A DNA stretch of 16,418 nt from Caulobacteraceae bacterium UBA5005 (GCA_002398405.1 DGYN01000001.1:876-17293); one strand, 5' to 3'; counted from the first letter of the stretch, positions 7,201-14,681 are shown. Numbers and translations are program-made. Notes: generated from the letters alone by a model not told the origin.

Positions 7201-7968
7201 ATGAAGGTGGTGATTCTCGCAGGCGGGATGGGCTCGCGGCTCTCGGAGGAGACGCATCTTCGTCCCAAGCCCATGGTCGAGATCGCCGGCCAGCCGATCC
7301 TTTGGCACATCATGATGGGCTACAGCCGCCACGGCTTTTCCGACTTCATCGTCTGCGCCGGCTACCGCGGCGAGCTGATCAAGGACTATTTCGCCAATTT
7401 CGTCCTGCGTCACAGCGACCTGCACGTCGACCTCGCGGCCGGGTCGATCACCCACGGCAGGAGCGAGGCGCTCCCCGGCTGGCGCGTGTCGGTCGTCGAC
7501 ACCGGGGCCGAAACCCAGACCGGCGGCAGGCTGAAGCGTATCGCCCATCTGCTGACCCCGGGCGAGCCGTTCTGCATGACCTATGGCGACGGGGTGTCGG
7601 ACGTCGACCTTGCGGCCCTGGTCGCCTTTCATAAGGCCCATGGCCTGGAAGCGACCCTGACCGCCGTGCGCCCGCCCGGCCGCTTCGGGGCCACGGTGCT
7701 CGACGGCGAACGGGTCACCCGCTTTGAGGAAAAGCCGGCCGATGGCTGGATCAACGGCGGCTTCTTCGTCCTGGAGCCCAGCGTGCTGTCCCGCATAAAC
7801 GGCGATGACGTCGTTTGGGAGGAGGCGCCGCTTTCCGGGCTCGCGGCGGACGGGCAATTGGCCGCCAGGCGCCACGAGGGTTTCTGGCAGCCCTTGGACA
7901 CCCTGCGTGATAAGCGGCTTCTGGAGGCTCTGTGTGCTGAGGGGAGGGCGCCATGGATGACGTGGTGA
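7201..7968 (+). CDS. rfbF: Glucose-1-phosphate cytidylyltransferase
   Basis: A 255-residue nucleotidyltransferase that makes CDP-glucose from CTP and glucose-1-phosphate, the entry step to CDP-linked deoxysugars. The signature LAGGMGSRLSEET (6-18) followed by RPKPMVEIAGQPILWHIM is specific to the cytidylyltransferase branch; thymidylyl- and uridylyltransferases differ here. Also conserved are TQTGGRLKR (106-113), the catalytic-site TYGDGVSDVD (127-136), FEEKP and FWQPLDTLRDK (228-238). Length matches Salmonella RfbF (257). Upstream AGGA (7187-7190) is a modest ribosome-binding site. The last 16 bp overlap rfbG, indicating coupled translation of the two enzymes that act in sequence. Confidence 0.95.
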   Translation: MKVVILAGGMGSRLSEETHLRPKPMVEIAGQPILWHIMMGYSRHGFSDFIVCAGYRGELIKDYFANFVLRHSDLHVDLAAGSITHGRSEALPGWRVSVVDTGAETQTGGRLKRIAHLLTPGEPFCMTYGDGVSDVDLAALVAFHKAHGLEATLTAVRPPGRFGATVLDGERVTRFEEKPADGWINGGFFVLEPSVLSRINGDDVVWEEAPLSGLAADGQLAARRHEGFWQPLDTLRDKRLLEALCAEGRAPWMTW

Positions 7969-9053
7969 TCGAGCCTCCAAGGCCGGAGTCCGGATTCTGG
8001 AACGGGCGCCGCGTCTTCTTGACGGGTCACACCGGGTTCAAGGGCGCCTGGGCGGCGTTGTGGCTCTCTCAGATGGGCGCGGAGGTGCACGGCTACGCCC
8101 TGCCGGCGGCGACCCAGCCTGGTCTTTGGCCGCAACTGGGCGGCGGCCTCATCGCCGCGGAGACCCTGGCCGATCTTGCCGACGGCGAAGCGCTGAGGGG
8201 CGCGGTGATCCGCGCCAGGCCCCAGATCGTCATTCACATGGCCGCGCAGGCGCTGGTCCGCCGAAGCGTCGCCGAACCGGTGATGACCATCGCGGTCAAC
8301 ACCCTGGGGACGGCCCAGGTCCTCGACGCCCTGCGGGGCTCGGAGGGCCTGGAGGCGGTGCTCATCATCACCACCGACAAGGTCTACGCCCCCGGCCTGC
8401 GCCGCGAGTTCATCGAGGACGACACCCTGGGGGGCCTCGACCCCTATTCGGCCTCCAAGGCCGCCGCCGAACTGATCGTCAAAAGCTTCGCGGCCACCTA
8501 TTTCGAGCCGGCCGGCGTACCTGTGGCGACGGCGCGCGCCGGCAACGCGATCGGCGGCGGCGACTGGGCGGACGACCGGCTGATCCCCAATATCTGGCGG
8601 GCGGCGCAGAGGGGCGAGCCGGCCCTGCTGCGGGCCCCCGAGTCGGTCCGGCCCTGGCAGCACGTCCTCGATCCGCTGGCGGGCTATTTCCTCTTTGCGG
8701 AACACCTGGCCAAGGGGCGCCCGGGGCCGCGATCCTTGAACTTCGGGCCCTCGGGGCGGGAGCCGGTCAGCGTCGGCGAACTGGCCAGTCTCATCGGCAA
8801 GGGTCTGGGCATGCCCGAGCCCTGGCGCCAGGACGCGCGCGAGCACGCCAAGGAGACCGCCTATCTGTCGCTGGATCCGGGCCTGGCCCTGGAGACCCTG
8901 GGCTGGCGGCAGAGGCTGGGGCTCCCGCGGGCCGCACAGTGGACCGCTGACTGGTATGCCGCCCATGCGGCGGGCGAATCCGCGCGGGCGCTGTGCCTGG
9001 CGCAAATCCGGCAGTTTGAGCGGCTCTCCTGGCGGGCGATGGCCGGCGCATGA
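7953..9053 (+). CDS. rfbG: CDP-glucose 4,6-dehydratase
   Basis: A 366-residue extended short-chain dehydrogenase that converts CDP-glucose to CDP-4-keto-6-deoxyglucose with bound NAD+. Visible are the leader WNGRRVFLTGHTGFKGAW with the NAD-binding glycines (25-31), IHMAAQALVRRS, the active-site TTDKVY (140-145; Thr-Asp-Lys as in the 4,6-dehydratases), YSASK (Y165, K169), RAGNAIGGGDWADDRLIP and RPWQHVLDPLAGY (from 233). The last two are hallmarks of RfbG over dTDP-glucose dehydratases. The ATG at 7953 has a strong GGGGAGGG before it, inside the end of rfbF. The stop overlaps the next start (ATGA). The 4-keto product is the branch point of several deoxysugar routes. Confidence 0.95.
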   Translation: MDDVVIEPPRPESGFWNGRRVFLTGHTGFKGAWAALWLSQMGAEVHGYALPAATQPGLWPQLGGGLIAAETLADLADGEALRGAVIRARPQIVIHMAAQALVRRSVAEPVMTIAVNTLGTAQVLDALRGSEGLEAVLIITTDKVYAPGLRREFIEDDTLGGLDPYSASKAAAELIVKSFAATYFEPAGVPVATARAGNAIGGGDWADDRLIPNIWRAAQRGEPALLRAPESVRPWQHVLDPLAGYFLFAEHLAKGRPGPRSLNFGPSGREPVSVGELASLIGKGLGMPEPWRQDAREHAKETAYLSLDPGLALETLGWRQRLGLPRAAQWTADWYAAHAAGESARALCLAQIRQFERLSWRAMAGA

Positions 9054-10291
9054 CGCCGGCCCCGGCCTGCCGGGCCTGCGGCGCGGCCCTGACCCACACC
9101 TTTCTCGATCTGGGAATGCAACCCCTGGCCAACGCCCTCATCGCGCCTGGGAAGGGGAAAACGAAGGAGCGGACCTATCCCCTGCATATTCGCGTCTGCG
9201 ACAGGTGCCTCCTGGTCCAGGCCGGCGCGGTCGCCGATCCAAAAGAAATCTTCCGCGACTACGCCTATTTCTCCTCGGTCTCGGAAACCTGGCTCGCCCA
9301 CGCCAAGGCCTATGCCGATGGGGCCGTCGAGCGCCTGTCCCTGGGCCCCGCCTCCCGCGTCGTCGAGATCGCCAGCAATGACGGCTACCTGCTCCAGTAT
9401 TTCATCGCCCATGGCGTCCCCAGCCTTGGGATCGAGCCCGCCGCCAACGTCGCGGCCGTCGCCCTTGAGCGCGGGGTCCCCACCGACATCGCCTTCTTCA
9501 GCGCGCAAACCGCCGCGCGGCTCGCCGCCCGGGGGGACATGGCCGACCTGATCATCGCCAACAATGTCCTGGCCCACGTCCCGGACATCGGCGATTTCCT
9601 CAAGGGCGTGCGCCTGCTGTTGAAGCCGGACGGGGTCTTCACCGCCGAGTTTCCGCACCTCCTGAACCTGCTGCGGGAGGTCCAGTTCGACACCCTCTAC
9701 CACGAGCATTTCAGCTGCCTTTCGCTGCACGCCCTGGCGGCCATCGCCGCCCGCCAGGGGCTCACCCTGTTTGACGTCGAGGCCCTCCCCACCCACGGCG
9801 GTTCCCTGCGCCTCCACGCCGCCCACGCCGGCGCCCGCCCGCCGGGGCCCTCTGTCGCGAAGGTCCTGGCCCGGGAACGCGAGGCCGGTCTCGATGGGCC
9901 GCAAGGCTACGACGGTTTTGCGCCGCGCGTCGCCAAGGTCTGCGACGGCCTCAAGGCATTCATCGCCCAGGCGAAATCTGATGGGCGGACCATCGTGGCC
10001 TATGGCGCCGCCGCCAAGGGGGCGACCCTGCTCAACGCCTGCGGCCTGACCGCCGCGAGCATCCCCTTCGTGGCCGACAAGAGTCCGGCCAAACAGGGAA
10101 AGCTCCTTCCCGGCAGCCGTATTCCCATCCGGCCGGTGGAGGCCCTGGATGAGGCGCGGCCGGACTATGTCCTCATCCTTCCCTGGAATCTGCGCGAGGA
10201 GATCATTGGCCAACTGCCGCAGGTCCAGGGTTGGGGCGGGCGCTTCGTGTCGGCTATTCCTGAGATTAGGATTTGGCCCGATGCGCATTGA
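9050..10291 (+). CDS. NDP-4-ketosugar C-methyltransferase (TylC3/NovU-like)
   Basis: A 413-residue SAM-dependent methyltransferase of the sugar C-methylating family (TylC3, NovU, TcaB9). It has the family's three parts: an N-terminal zinc site with C7, C10, C50 and C53 (CRAC and CDRC); a Rossmann methyltransferase core with VVEIASNDGYLLQYF (104-118) and NNVLAHVPD; and a C-terminal domain with IVAYGAAAKGATLLN (315-329). The DTLYHEHFSC segment (YHEH at 217-220) carries the histidine/glutamate/tyrosine cluster that acts as general base beside the keto group. Members methylate C3 or C5 next to the C4 ketone. Following rfbG directly, the likely substrate is CDP-4-keto-6-deoxyglucose or its epimer; which carbon is methylated cannot be told. 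Starts in ATGA overlap and overlaps the next gene by 11 bp. Confidence 0.87.
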   Translation: MTPAPACRACGAALTHTFLDLGMQPLANALIAPGKGKTKERTYPLHIRVCDRCLLVQAGAVADPKEIFRDYAYFSSVSETWLAHAKAYADGAVERLSLGPASRVVEIASNDGYLLQYFIAHGVPSLGIEPAANVAAVALERGVPTDIAFFSAQTAARLAARGDMADLIIANNVLAHVPDIGDFLKGVRLLLKPDGVFTAEFPHLLNLLREVQFDTLYHEHFSCLSLHALAAIAARQGLTLFDVEALPTHGGSLRLHAAHAGARPPGPSVAKVLAREREAGLDGPQGYDGFAPRVAKVCDGLKAFIAQAKSDGRTIVAYGAAAKGATLLNACGLTAASIPFVADKSPAKQGKLLPGSRIPIRPVEALDEARPDYVLILPWNLREEIIGQLPQVQGWGGRFVSAIPEIRIWPDAH

Positions 10292-10820
10292 GACGACCGG
10301 TATCGAGGGCCTCAACCTCCTCCACTGGCGGGTCAGCGAGGACGCGCGCGGCGATTTCTCGCGCACCTTCTGCCGCGACGCCCTGCGTGAGGCGGGCATC
10401 ACCTTTGAGACCGCCCAGGCCAACCTCTCCCACACCCCGGCGGCCCACACCCTGCGCGGCCTGCACTATCAGACGCCGCCCCATGCGGAGGCCAAGATCG
10501 TCTCCTGCCTCAGCGGCCGGATCTTCGATGTCGCCGTCGACCTGCGGCCAGGCTCGCCGACCTATCGCCAGTGGCGCGGCTTCACCCTCGACGGGACCTC
10601 CCGGGTCTCGCTCTATCTCGCGCCGGGCCTCGCCCACGGCCTCCTGACCCTCCAACCCGGCGTCCAGGTTCAGTACCTGATGAGCGTCCCCTATGATCCC
10701 GCCGCCGCCACCGGGGTGCGCTGGAACGATCCGGCCCTGGCCATCGCCTGGCCCGCCGTCCCGGCCTTGATCTCTGACCGCGACCAGGCCTGGCCGCTCC
10801 TGGAGGCCGCCCATGGCTGA
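10281..10820 (+). CDS. RmlC-family NDP-4-keto-6-deoxysugar 3- and/or 5-epimerase
   Basis: A 179-residue cupin epimerase of the RmlC family, which removes and re-adds protons at C3 and/or C5 of a 4-ketosugar. Catalytic landmarks are present: RGLHYQ (His62), the lysine of AKIV (72), Tyr132 (QVQYLMSV), the acid Tyr138 in VPYDP, and the SDRD aspartates near 166-168. Downstream WNDPALAIAWP is standard. Retention of Tyr138 fits real epimerase activity, but does not separate 3,5- from single-site epimerases. No rmlA, rmlB or rmlD is nearby and the neighbours are CDP-sugar enzymes, so a dTDP-rhamnose role is unlikely; it probably acts on the CDP-4-ketosugar, like NovW in noviose synthesis. It overlaps its neighbours by 11 and 8 bp. 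Confidence 0.88.
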   Translation: MRIETTGIEGLNLLHWRVSEDARGDFSRTFCRDALREAGITFETAQANLSHTPAAHTLRGLHYQTPPHAEAKIVSCLSGRIFDVAVDLRPGSPTYRQWRGFTLDGTSRVSLYLAPGLAHGLLTLQPGVQVQYLMSVPYDPAAATGVRWNDPALAIAWPAVPALISDRDQAWPLLEAAHG

Positions 10821-11607
10821 CGCCACGGTCATCGGCGCGGCAGGCTTCATCGGCTCGGCCCTGGTAGAGCGGCTGCGCCGGGACGGGCTGGACGTCGCTC
10901 CCGTGGGCCGCGGCGATCCTCTGCCCTCGGAAGCCGGCCACATCTACTATTGCGCGGGCCTCACCGCCGACTTCCGTGAGCGGCCGCATGACGCGGTGGA
11001 GGCCCATGTCACGGCCCTGAGCCGGGTTCTGCGCGAGGCCAATCTCGCCTCGCTCACCTATCTGTCCTCGACCCGGGTGTATCAGCGCGCGGAGAGCGGC
11101 CGCGAGGACGCCCTGATCCCCACCGATCCCAACGATCCCCTCGACCTGTACGCGCTTTCCAAGCTTACCGGCGAAAGCCTCTGCCTCAGCGATCCCCGCC
11201 CTGTTGTCCGGGTCATCCGGCCTTCCAATGTGGTCGGCAGGACCTCTTCGCCCAGCTTCCTTAGCTCCCTGATCCAGGACGCCCGCCAGGGCGGCCTGGT
11301 GGTCATTCGCTCCTCGCCGGACAGCGCCAAGGACTATGTCGGCATCGATGATGTGGTCGAAGCCCTGGTCCGTATCCCGGCCCGCGCTAAGGCCCGCTTG
11401 ATCAATGTGGCGAGCGGAAAGACCGTCACCAACCGCGAGGTCGCCGGCCTGCTGCAGGGGCTGTTTGGCGTGGAGGTCGGTTTCGAAGGGGACGCGCGGC
11501 CGATCGTCTTCCCCGATATCTCCATCGGCCGCCTGCGGGACGAACTCGGCGTTGAGCCCGAACCGCTCGCCGGGATGATCCCGCGCCTCTTTGGGGCCGC
11601 GCCATGA
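10813..11607 (+). CDS. Extended SDR, probable NDP-4-ketosugar reductase/epimerase
   Basis: A 264-residue NAD(P)-dependent extended SDR. It has the dinucleotide loop GAAGFIGS (8-15), the serine-rich active strand YLSSTRVYQ (83-91) and the catalytic pair Y113xxxK117 (YALSK). Then come RPSNVVGR and a substrate-binding part DYVGIDDVVEAL (174-185). It is shorter than a 4,6-dehydratase and lacks the TDK/TDE active triad, so a 4-ketoreductase closing the deoxysugar pathway (as NovS or RmlD do) is the best reading; a 4-epimerase is possible. GGAGG six bases before the ATG lies inside the end of the epimerase gene. The stop overlaps the next start by 4 bp. Confidence 0.8.
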   Translation: MADATVIGAAGFIGSALVERLRRDGLDVAPVGRGDPLPSEAGHIYYCAGLTADFRERPHDAVEAHVTALSRVLREANLASLTYLSSTRVYQRAESGREDALIPTDPNDPLDLYALSKLTGESLCLSDPRPVVRVIRPSNVVGRTSSPSFLSSLIQDARQGGLVVIRSSPDSAKDYVGIDDVVEALVRIPARAKARLINVASGKTVTNREVAGLLQGLFGVEVGFEGDARPIVFPDISIGRLRDELGVEPEPLAGMIPRLFGAAP

Positions 11608-12362
11608 GCCTCGCCCACAGAATCCGCCGCCGCCTGGCCCGCATCATTCAGCCCCCCGAGCCCCCGCGAGCCGAGCCGCCTCCCGCGCCGCCGCCCGGCG
11701 TTCTCTACGCCGAGGACGGCCTGTGGACCCAGCACCCCGGCAGCTTCCTCGATGACCCCCAGTTCCAGAGCGCCTACGCCGCCGGAAAGGCGACGGGGTC
11801 CTGGTGGGACCATGACCTGCGATGGCGCGCCCACGTCATCTGCTGGGCGGCGAAACGCGGTGCGGCGCTTGAGGGCGATTTCGTCGAATGCGGCGTCCAT
11901 CGCGGCGGCTATTCGCGCATGCTGGCCGAGGTCATCGGCCTCAAATCGCTGACGGGTCGCAAGCTCTATCTGGTCGATACCTATCACGGGATTCCGCTCG
12001 TCGATGGCCCGCGGGCCGAGGTGTTCAACCGGCATTACGACGACTGCTATGACGAGGTGGTCGAGACCTTCGCGCTCTTCGACAACGCCGTGGTGGTGCG
12101 CGGCGCCATTCCGGGAATCCTCGCCGAGGTCGTCCCCGATCGGGTCTGTTATCTTTCCATCGATCTCAACAGCCTTGACCCCAGTATCGCCGCCCTGGAG
12201 CACTTCTGGCCCAGGATGATCACCGGCGGCGTGGTGGTGCTCGACGACTACAACTTCGTCATGTTCAACGATCTGCAGGCAGCCTGTGACGCCTTCGCGG
12301 TGCGCAGCGGCGCGCCGCTGCTGTCGCTTCCCACCGGCCAGGGACTCCTCATCAAGCCATGA
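11604..12362 (+). CDS. TylF/MycF-like O-methyltransferase
   Basis: A 252-residue SAM-dependent methyltransferase resembling TylF/MycF, which O-methylate sugars in macrolide pathways with a bound Mg2+. The SAM loop is GDFVECGVHRGGYSRML (91-107), followed by YLVDTYHGI. The metal-site strands are YLSIDLNSLDPSIAALEHFWP (183-203) and GGVVVLDDYNF (208-218). The N terminus has an Arg-rich stretch and a proline-rich linker (residues 17-31, PPEPP to PPAPPP) not needed for the fold, possibly a flexible tether. It starts in the ATGA overlap after the SDR and ends in another with the FkbM gene. In this operon it most likely methylates a hydroxyl of the deoxysugar or the glycan; the position is unknown. 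Confidence 0.83.
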   Translation: MSLAHRIRRRLARIIQPPEPPRAEPPPAPPPGVLYAEDGLWTQHPGSFLDDPQFQSAYAAGKATGSWWDHDLRWRAHVICWAAKRGAALEGDFVECGVHRGGYSRMLAEVIGLKSLTGRKLYLVDTYHGIPLVDGPRAEVFNRHYDDCYDEVVETFALFDNAVVVRGAIPGILAEVVPDRVCYLSIDLNSLDPSIAALEHFWPRMITGGVVVLDDYNFVMFNDLQAACDAFAVRSGAPLLSLPTGQGLLIKP

Positions 12363-13390
12363 CCGCGGCCCAATCTCTCGAGTTGATCGGGCAGGACCCG
12401 CAAGCCCGCGCCGCCGTTGTGGCGATGCTGCGCGACTACGAACGCCGCTCGGCCGGCGGGTCGAGGGACGTGCGCGCCGAGGTTGTCGGCCCGATCATGG
12501 ACGCGCTGTTCGCCAAGGCGGGTCCGGTCCGCAAGGAACTCAGCAGCGGCCTTGTCTTCGAATTCCTCTACCGCTCACAGATCGCCCGCGACTTCATCCT
12601 CTCGGACCCCGAACGTCCCGATCACGTCTGGGAGCCGCAAACGACGCGCCTCCTGCTGCATCTGTCGCGGCAGGTCTCTGACGCCGTCATCGGCGGCGCC
12701 TATTTCGGCGACCAGGCGGTGATCGTCGCCGGCGCCCTGCGTGGCCGGGGCGTCTGCCACGCCTTCGAGCCCGACGCCGATCAGGCGGCCATGCTGGCCG
12801 CCAACGCGCGGCTGAACGGTCTCGACAACATCCGCATCAGCACCCTTGGCCTGTGGAGCACGCCGGATGTCAGACTGTCCTTCGGCGGCGCCGACGCCCT
12901 GGCGGCCCCCGTGGTCTCGGAGAAAGGCGTTCCGGTCACCACCATCGACGCCTACGCCGCTGAGGCCGGCATCGCGCCCGGCCTGATCATGCTGGACGTC
13001 GAGGGGGGCGAACTTGCCATCCTTCAGGGCGCCGAACAGGTCCTCCGGCGCCACGCGCCGCACCTCATCTTCGAGGTCCACCGTCTCTATGTCGACTGGA
13101 GCCAGGGCCTGCGGCAGACCCCCATCGTTCGCTTCCTGGAATCCCTCGGCTACACGCTCTTCGCGATCCGCGACATCCAGTCCAACCTCGACCTGTCCAG
13201 CCGCCCCATCGAGCTTGTGCCGCCCCAGACCGCCTATCTGGAAGGCCCGCCCCACGGCTTCAACATGGTCGCGGTGCGCGACGCTGCGGTTCTCGAGGGC
13301 GACCTCTTCCGCCTCGCGCCCGGTGTCAGCCCAAAGCTGCTGCGCCATCGCGACCCCAGGTTGCATCACCCACTCGGGGGCTTGCCGTGA
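12359..13390 (+). CDS. FkbM-family methyltransferase
   Basis: A 343-residue SAM-dependent O-methyltransferase of the FkbM family. The core runs from about residue 108: VIGGAYFGDQAVIVAGAL (glycine-rich SAM loop), HAFEPDADQAAMLAANARLNG (134-154), VTTIDAYA, LIMLDVEGGELAILQGAEQVL (209-229) and HLIFEVHR (235-242). These are the expected FkbM blocks. Unlike short FkbM proteins it has about 100 helical N-terminal residues with FEFLYRSQIARDFILSDPERP and VWEPQTTRLLLHL, probably a substrate- or partner-binding lobe. It overlaps by 4 bp the genes on both sides. A role in glycan or sugar methylation is inferred from the locus. Confidence 0.87.
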   Translation: MTAAQSLELIGQDPQARAAVVAMLRDYERRSAGGSRDVRAEVVGPIMDALFAKAGPVRKELSSGLVFEFLYRSQIARDFILSDPERPDHVWEPQTTRLLLHLSRQVSDAVIGGAYFGDQAVIVAGALRGRGVCHAFEPDADQAAMLAANARLNGLDNIRISTLGLWSTPDVRLSFGGADALAAPVVSEKGVPVTTIDAYAAEAGIAPGLIMLDVEGGELAILQGAEQVLRRHAPHLIFEVHRLYVDWSQGLRQTPIVRFLESLGYTLFAIRDIQSNLDLSSRPIELVPPQTAYLEGPPHGFNMVAVRDAAVLEGDLFRLAPGVSPKLLRHRDPRLHHPLGGLP

Positions 13391-14571
13391 ACGCTCCCGT
13401 CAGGATCGCGGTCGTCGTCCCCACCCGCAATCGCCGGCGCCTGGCGATGAACGCCATCCGGTCCCTTCGCGACCGTCAGGGAGAGTTGGAGATCTATCTC
13501 TCAGACAACTCTCCCGCCGAGGACGGTCTGAGGTCGTTTTGCGCCCGCAAGGGCGTGACCTATCTGCGTCCGCCCGGCGAACTCGCCATGCCCGCGCACT
13601 GGGATTGGGCGATCCGCCGAATGATGGAGTGCTCGGACGCCACCCATTTCGCCATTCAGTATGATCGCAAGATTTCCGCCAGGGGGGCTTGGCGTCCCTT
13701 GGCCGATATCGCGGCGCGCTGGCCAGATCAGTTAATCAGCTTTCCGGCCGACACCGTCTTGGTGGAGCCCCCGCCTCGGCGGCTGTGGCAGGCGCCCTGG
13801 ACCGGAAAAACCTACGCAGTGAAGACGCGGATCATGGCTCAGGTTCTCGCGCGGGGTGCGCTTCCAACACTGGGACAGACCCTGCCGGTGATGTCGAACT
13901 GCCTCATGCCGCGGGCCGTGCTGCAGGCGGTCCTCGAGCGCTTTGGCACGGTTTGTGACTCAAGCGTTCCGGATTCGGCCTTCCTTTGGCGCTTCCTGGC
14001 CCTGCACGACAGCCTGATCTTCTACGACCGGCCGCATGGCGTGATCTATTCCCATGAGCTCAGTAACGGTCAGGCCTATCAGCGCCAGCATGGTTCGACC
14101 TTTGCCGACTACATGCGGCTACATGGAGGGGCGGGCTGGCTCGACCTCGCGCCCATACCCGGGCTCAACCTCGGCCAGAACGTTCTCTATCACGAGTACG
14201 AGCTCGCCCGCCGGGTGGTGGGAGACCGGCTCCCGCCGCTCGATCGCGCGGGCGTGCTGAACCATCTTGCCGAAGGGCTGCTTTGGGTTGACGGCGAGGA
14301 GATCAGGGACGAGTTCCGCAAGATCCTGCGCGCCGAGGGCTGGACCGGTCCTGAGCCGGCGCCCCACGCCCCTCCAACCCGCGAGTCGCTGGCCTATCAA
14401 AAGCGGGTCTGGCGGCGGATACGCTGGCGGCGCCATGTTCCTCCGAACATCTGCGGCTTCCATTTTTCGACCGACGAGGCGGCAATCCGCGCCAACCGGC
14501 GCCACCCCCGTCTGGCCGAGCCGGACAGCGATCATCTCGCGGTCCTGAACCCCGTCGAACTGCCTGCTTGA
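13387..14571 (+). CDS. GT2-like (GT-A fold) glycosyltransferase
   Basis: A 394-residue protein with a family-2 type N terminus: RIAVVVPTRNRRRLAMNAIRSL (6-27), then IYLSDNSPAEDG (36-47), the usual nucleotide-binding strands. Where a classic DXD is expected it has FAIQYDRKIS (88-97) with a single Asp93, so metal binding may be unusual. The remaining ~250 residues contain SNCLMPRAVL, DSAFLWRFLALHD and a long C-terminal part with an Arg/Trp-rich patch (VWRRIRWRRH), which may lie on the membrane. The start is GTG in a GTGA overlap with the FkbM stop, with GGGGG six bases upstream. It is the last gene of the operon and probably transfers the sugar made by it; donor and acceptor are unproven. Confidence 0.72.
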   Translation: MNAPVRIAVVVPTRNRRRLAMNAIRSLRDRQGELEIYLSDNSPAEDGLRSFCARKGVTYLRPPGELAMPAHWDWAIRRMMECSDATHFAIQYDRKISARGAWRPLADIAARWPDQLISFPADTVLVEPPPRRLWQAPWTGKTYAVKTRIMAQVLARGALPTLGQTLPVMSNCLMPRAVLQAVLERFGTVCDSSVPDSAFLWRFLALHDSLIFYDRPHGVIYSHELSNGQAYQRQHGSTFADYMRLHGGAGWLDLAPIPGLNLGQNVLYHEYELARRVVGDRLPPLDRAGVLNHLAEGLLWVDGEEIRDEFRKILRAEGWTGPEPAPHAPPTRESLAYQKRVWRRIRWRRHVPPNICGFHFSTDEAAIRANRRHPRLAEPDSDHLAVLNPVELPA

Positions 14572-14572
14572 C

Positions 14573-14588
14573 GCAGCGTCAGCGCTGC
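14573..14588. terminator. Weak hairpin after the sugar operon
   Basis: GCAGCG (14573-14578) pairs with CGCTGC (14583-14588) around a TCAG loop, immediately after the last operon stop. The stem is only 6 bp and has no T-tract, so it is at best a weak or Rho-dependent end. Confidence 0.3.
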
Positions 14589-14591
14589 CGC

Positions 14592-14620
14592 TTGACAGGG
14601 CCCCGCGCCTCAGAGCGTAT
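14592..14620 (+). promoter_or_regulatory. Possible promoter for the PQQ dehydrogenase gene
   Basis: A perfect TTGACA -35 box (14592-14597) is followed 17 bases later by GCGTAT (14615-14620), a poor -10. The position, about 60 bases before the GTG start and just after the operon, is sensible. The weak -10 keeps confidence low. Confidence 0.3.
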
Positions 14621-14681
14621 GCGTCCCAAAGAAAAGCGGCCGGCCTAACGGACGCGGGCATACCGGGGAGGATTGAATACC

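Noticed and set aside
6298..7980. 560-residue minus-strand frame
   Set aside because: It covers the CmcI-like and rfbF genes in antisense and has biased composition typical of a shadow frame.
7201..9053. Tyvelose/abequose/yersiniose (CDP-3,6-dideoxyhexose) pathway
   Set aside because: rfbF and rfbG are shared with it, but the RfbH-type PLP/iron-sulfur 3-dehydratase is absent from the operon and a C-methyltransferase takes its place.
8861..10450. 529-residue minus-strand frame
   Set aside because: Antisense to rfbG and the C-methyltransferase, both with strong catalytic motifs; no recognisable domain of its own.
10281..10820. dTDP-rhamnose pathway (rmlC)
   Set aside because: Only the epimerase resembles that pathway; the partners are CDP-sugar enzymes and no rmlA, rmlB or rmlD is present.
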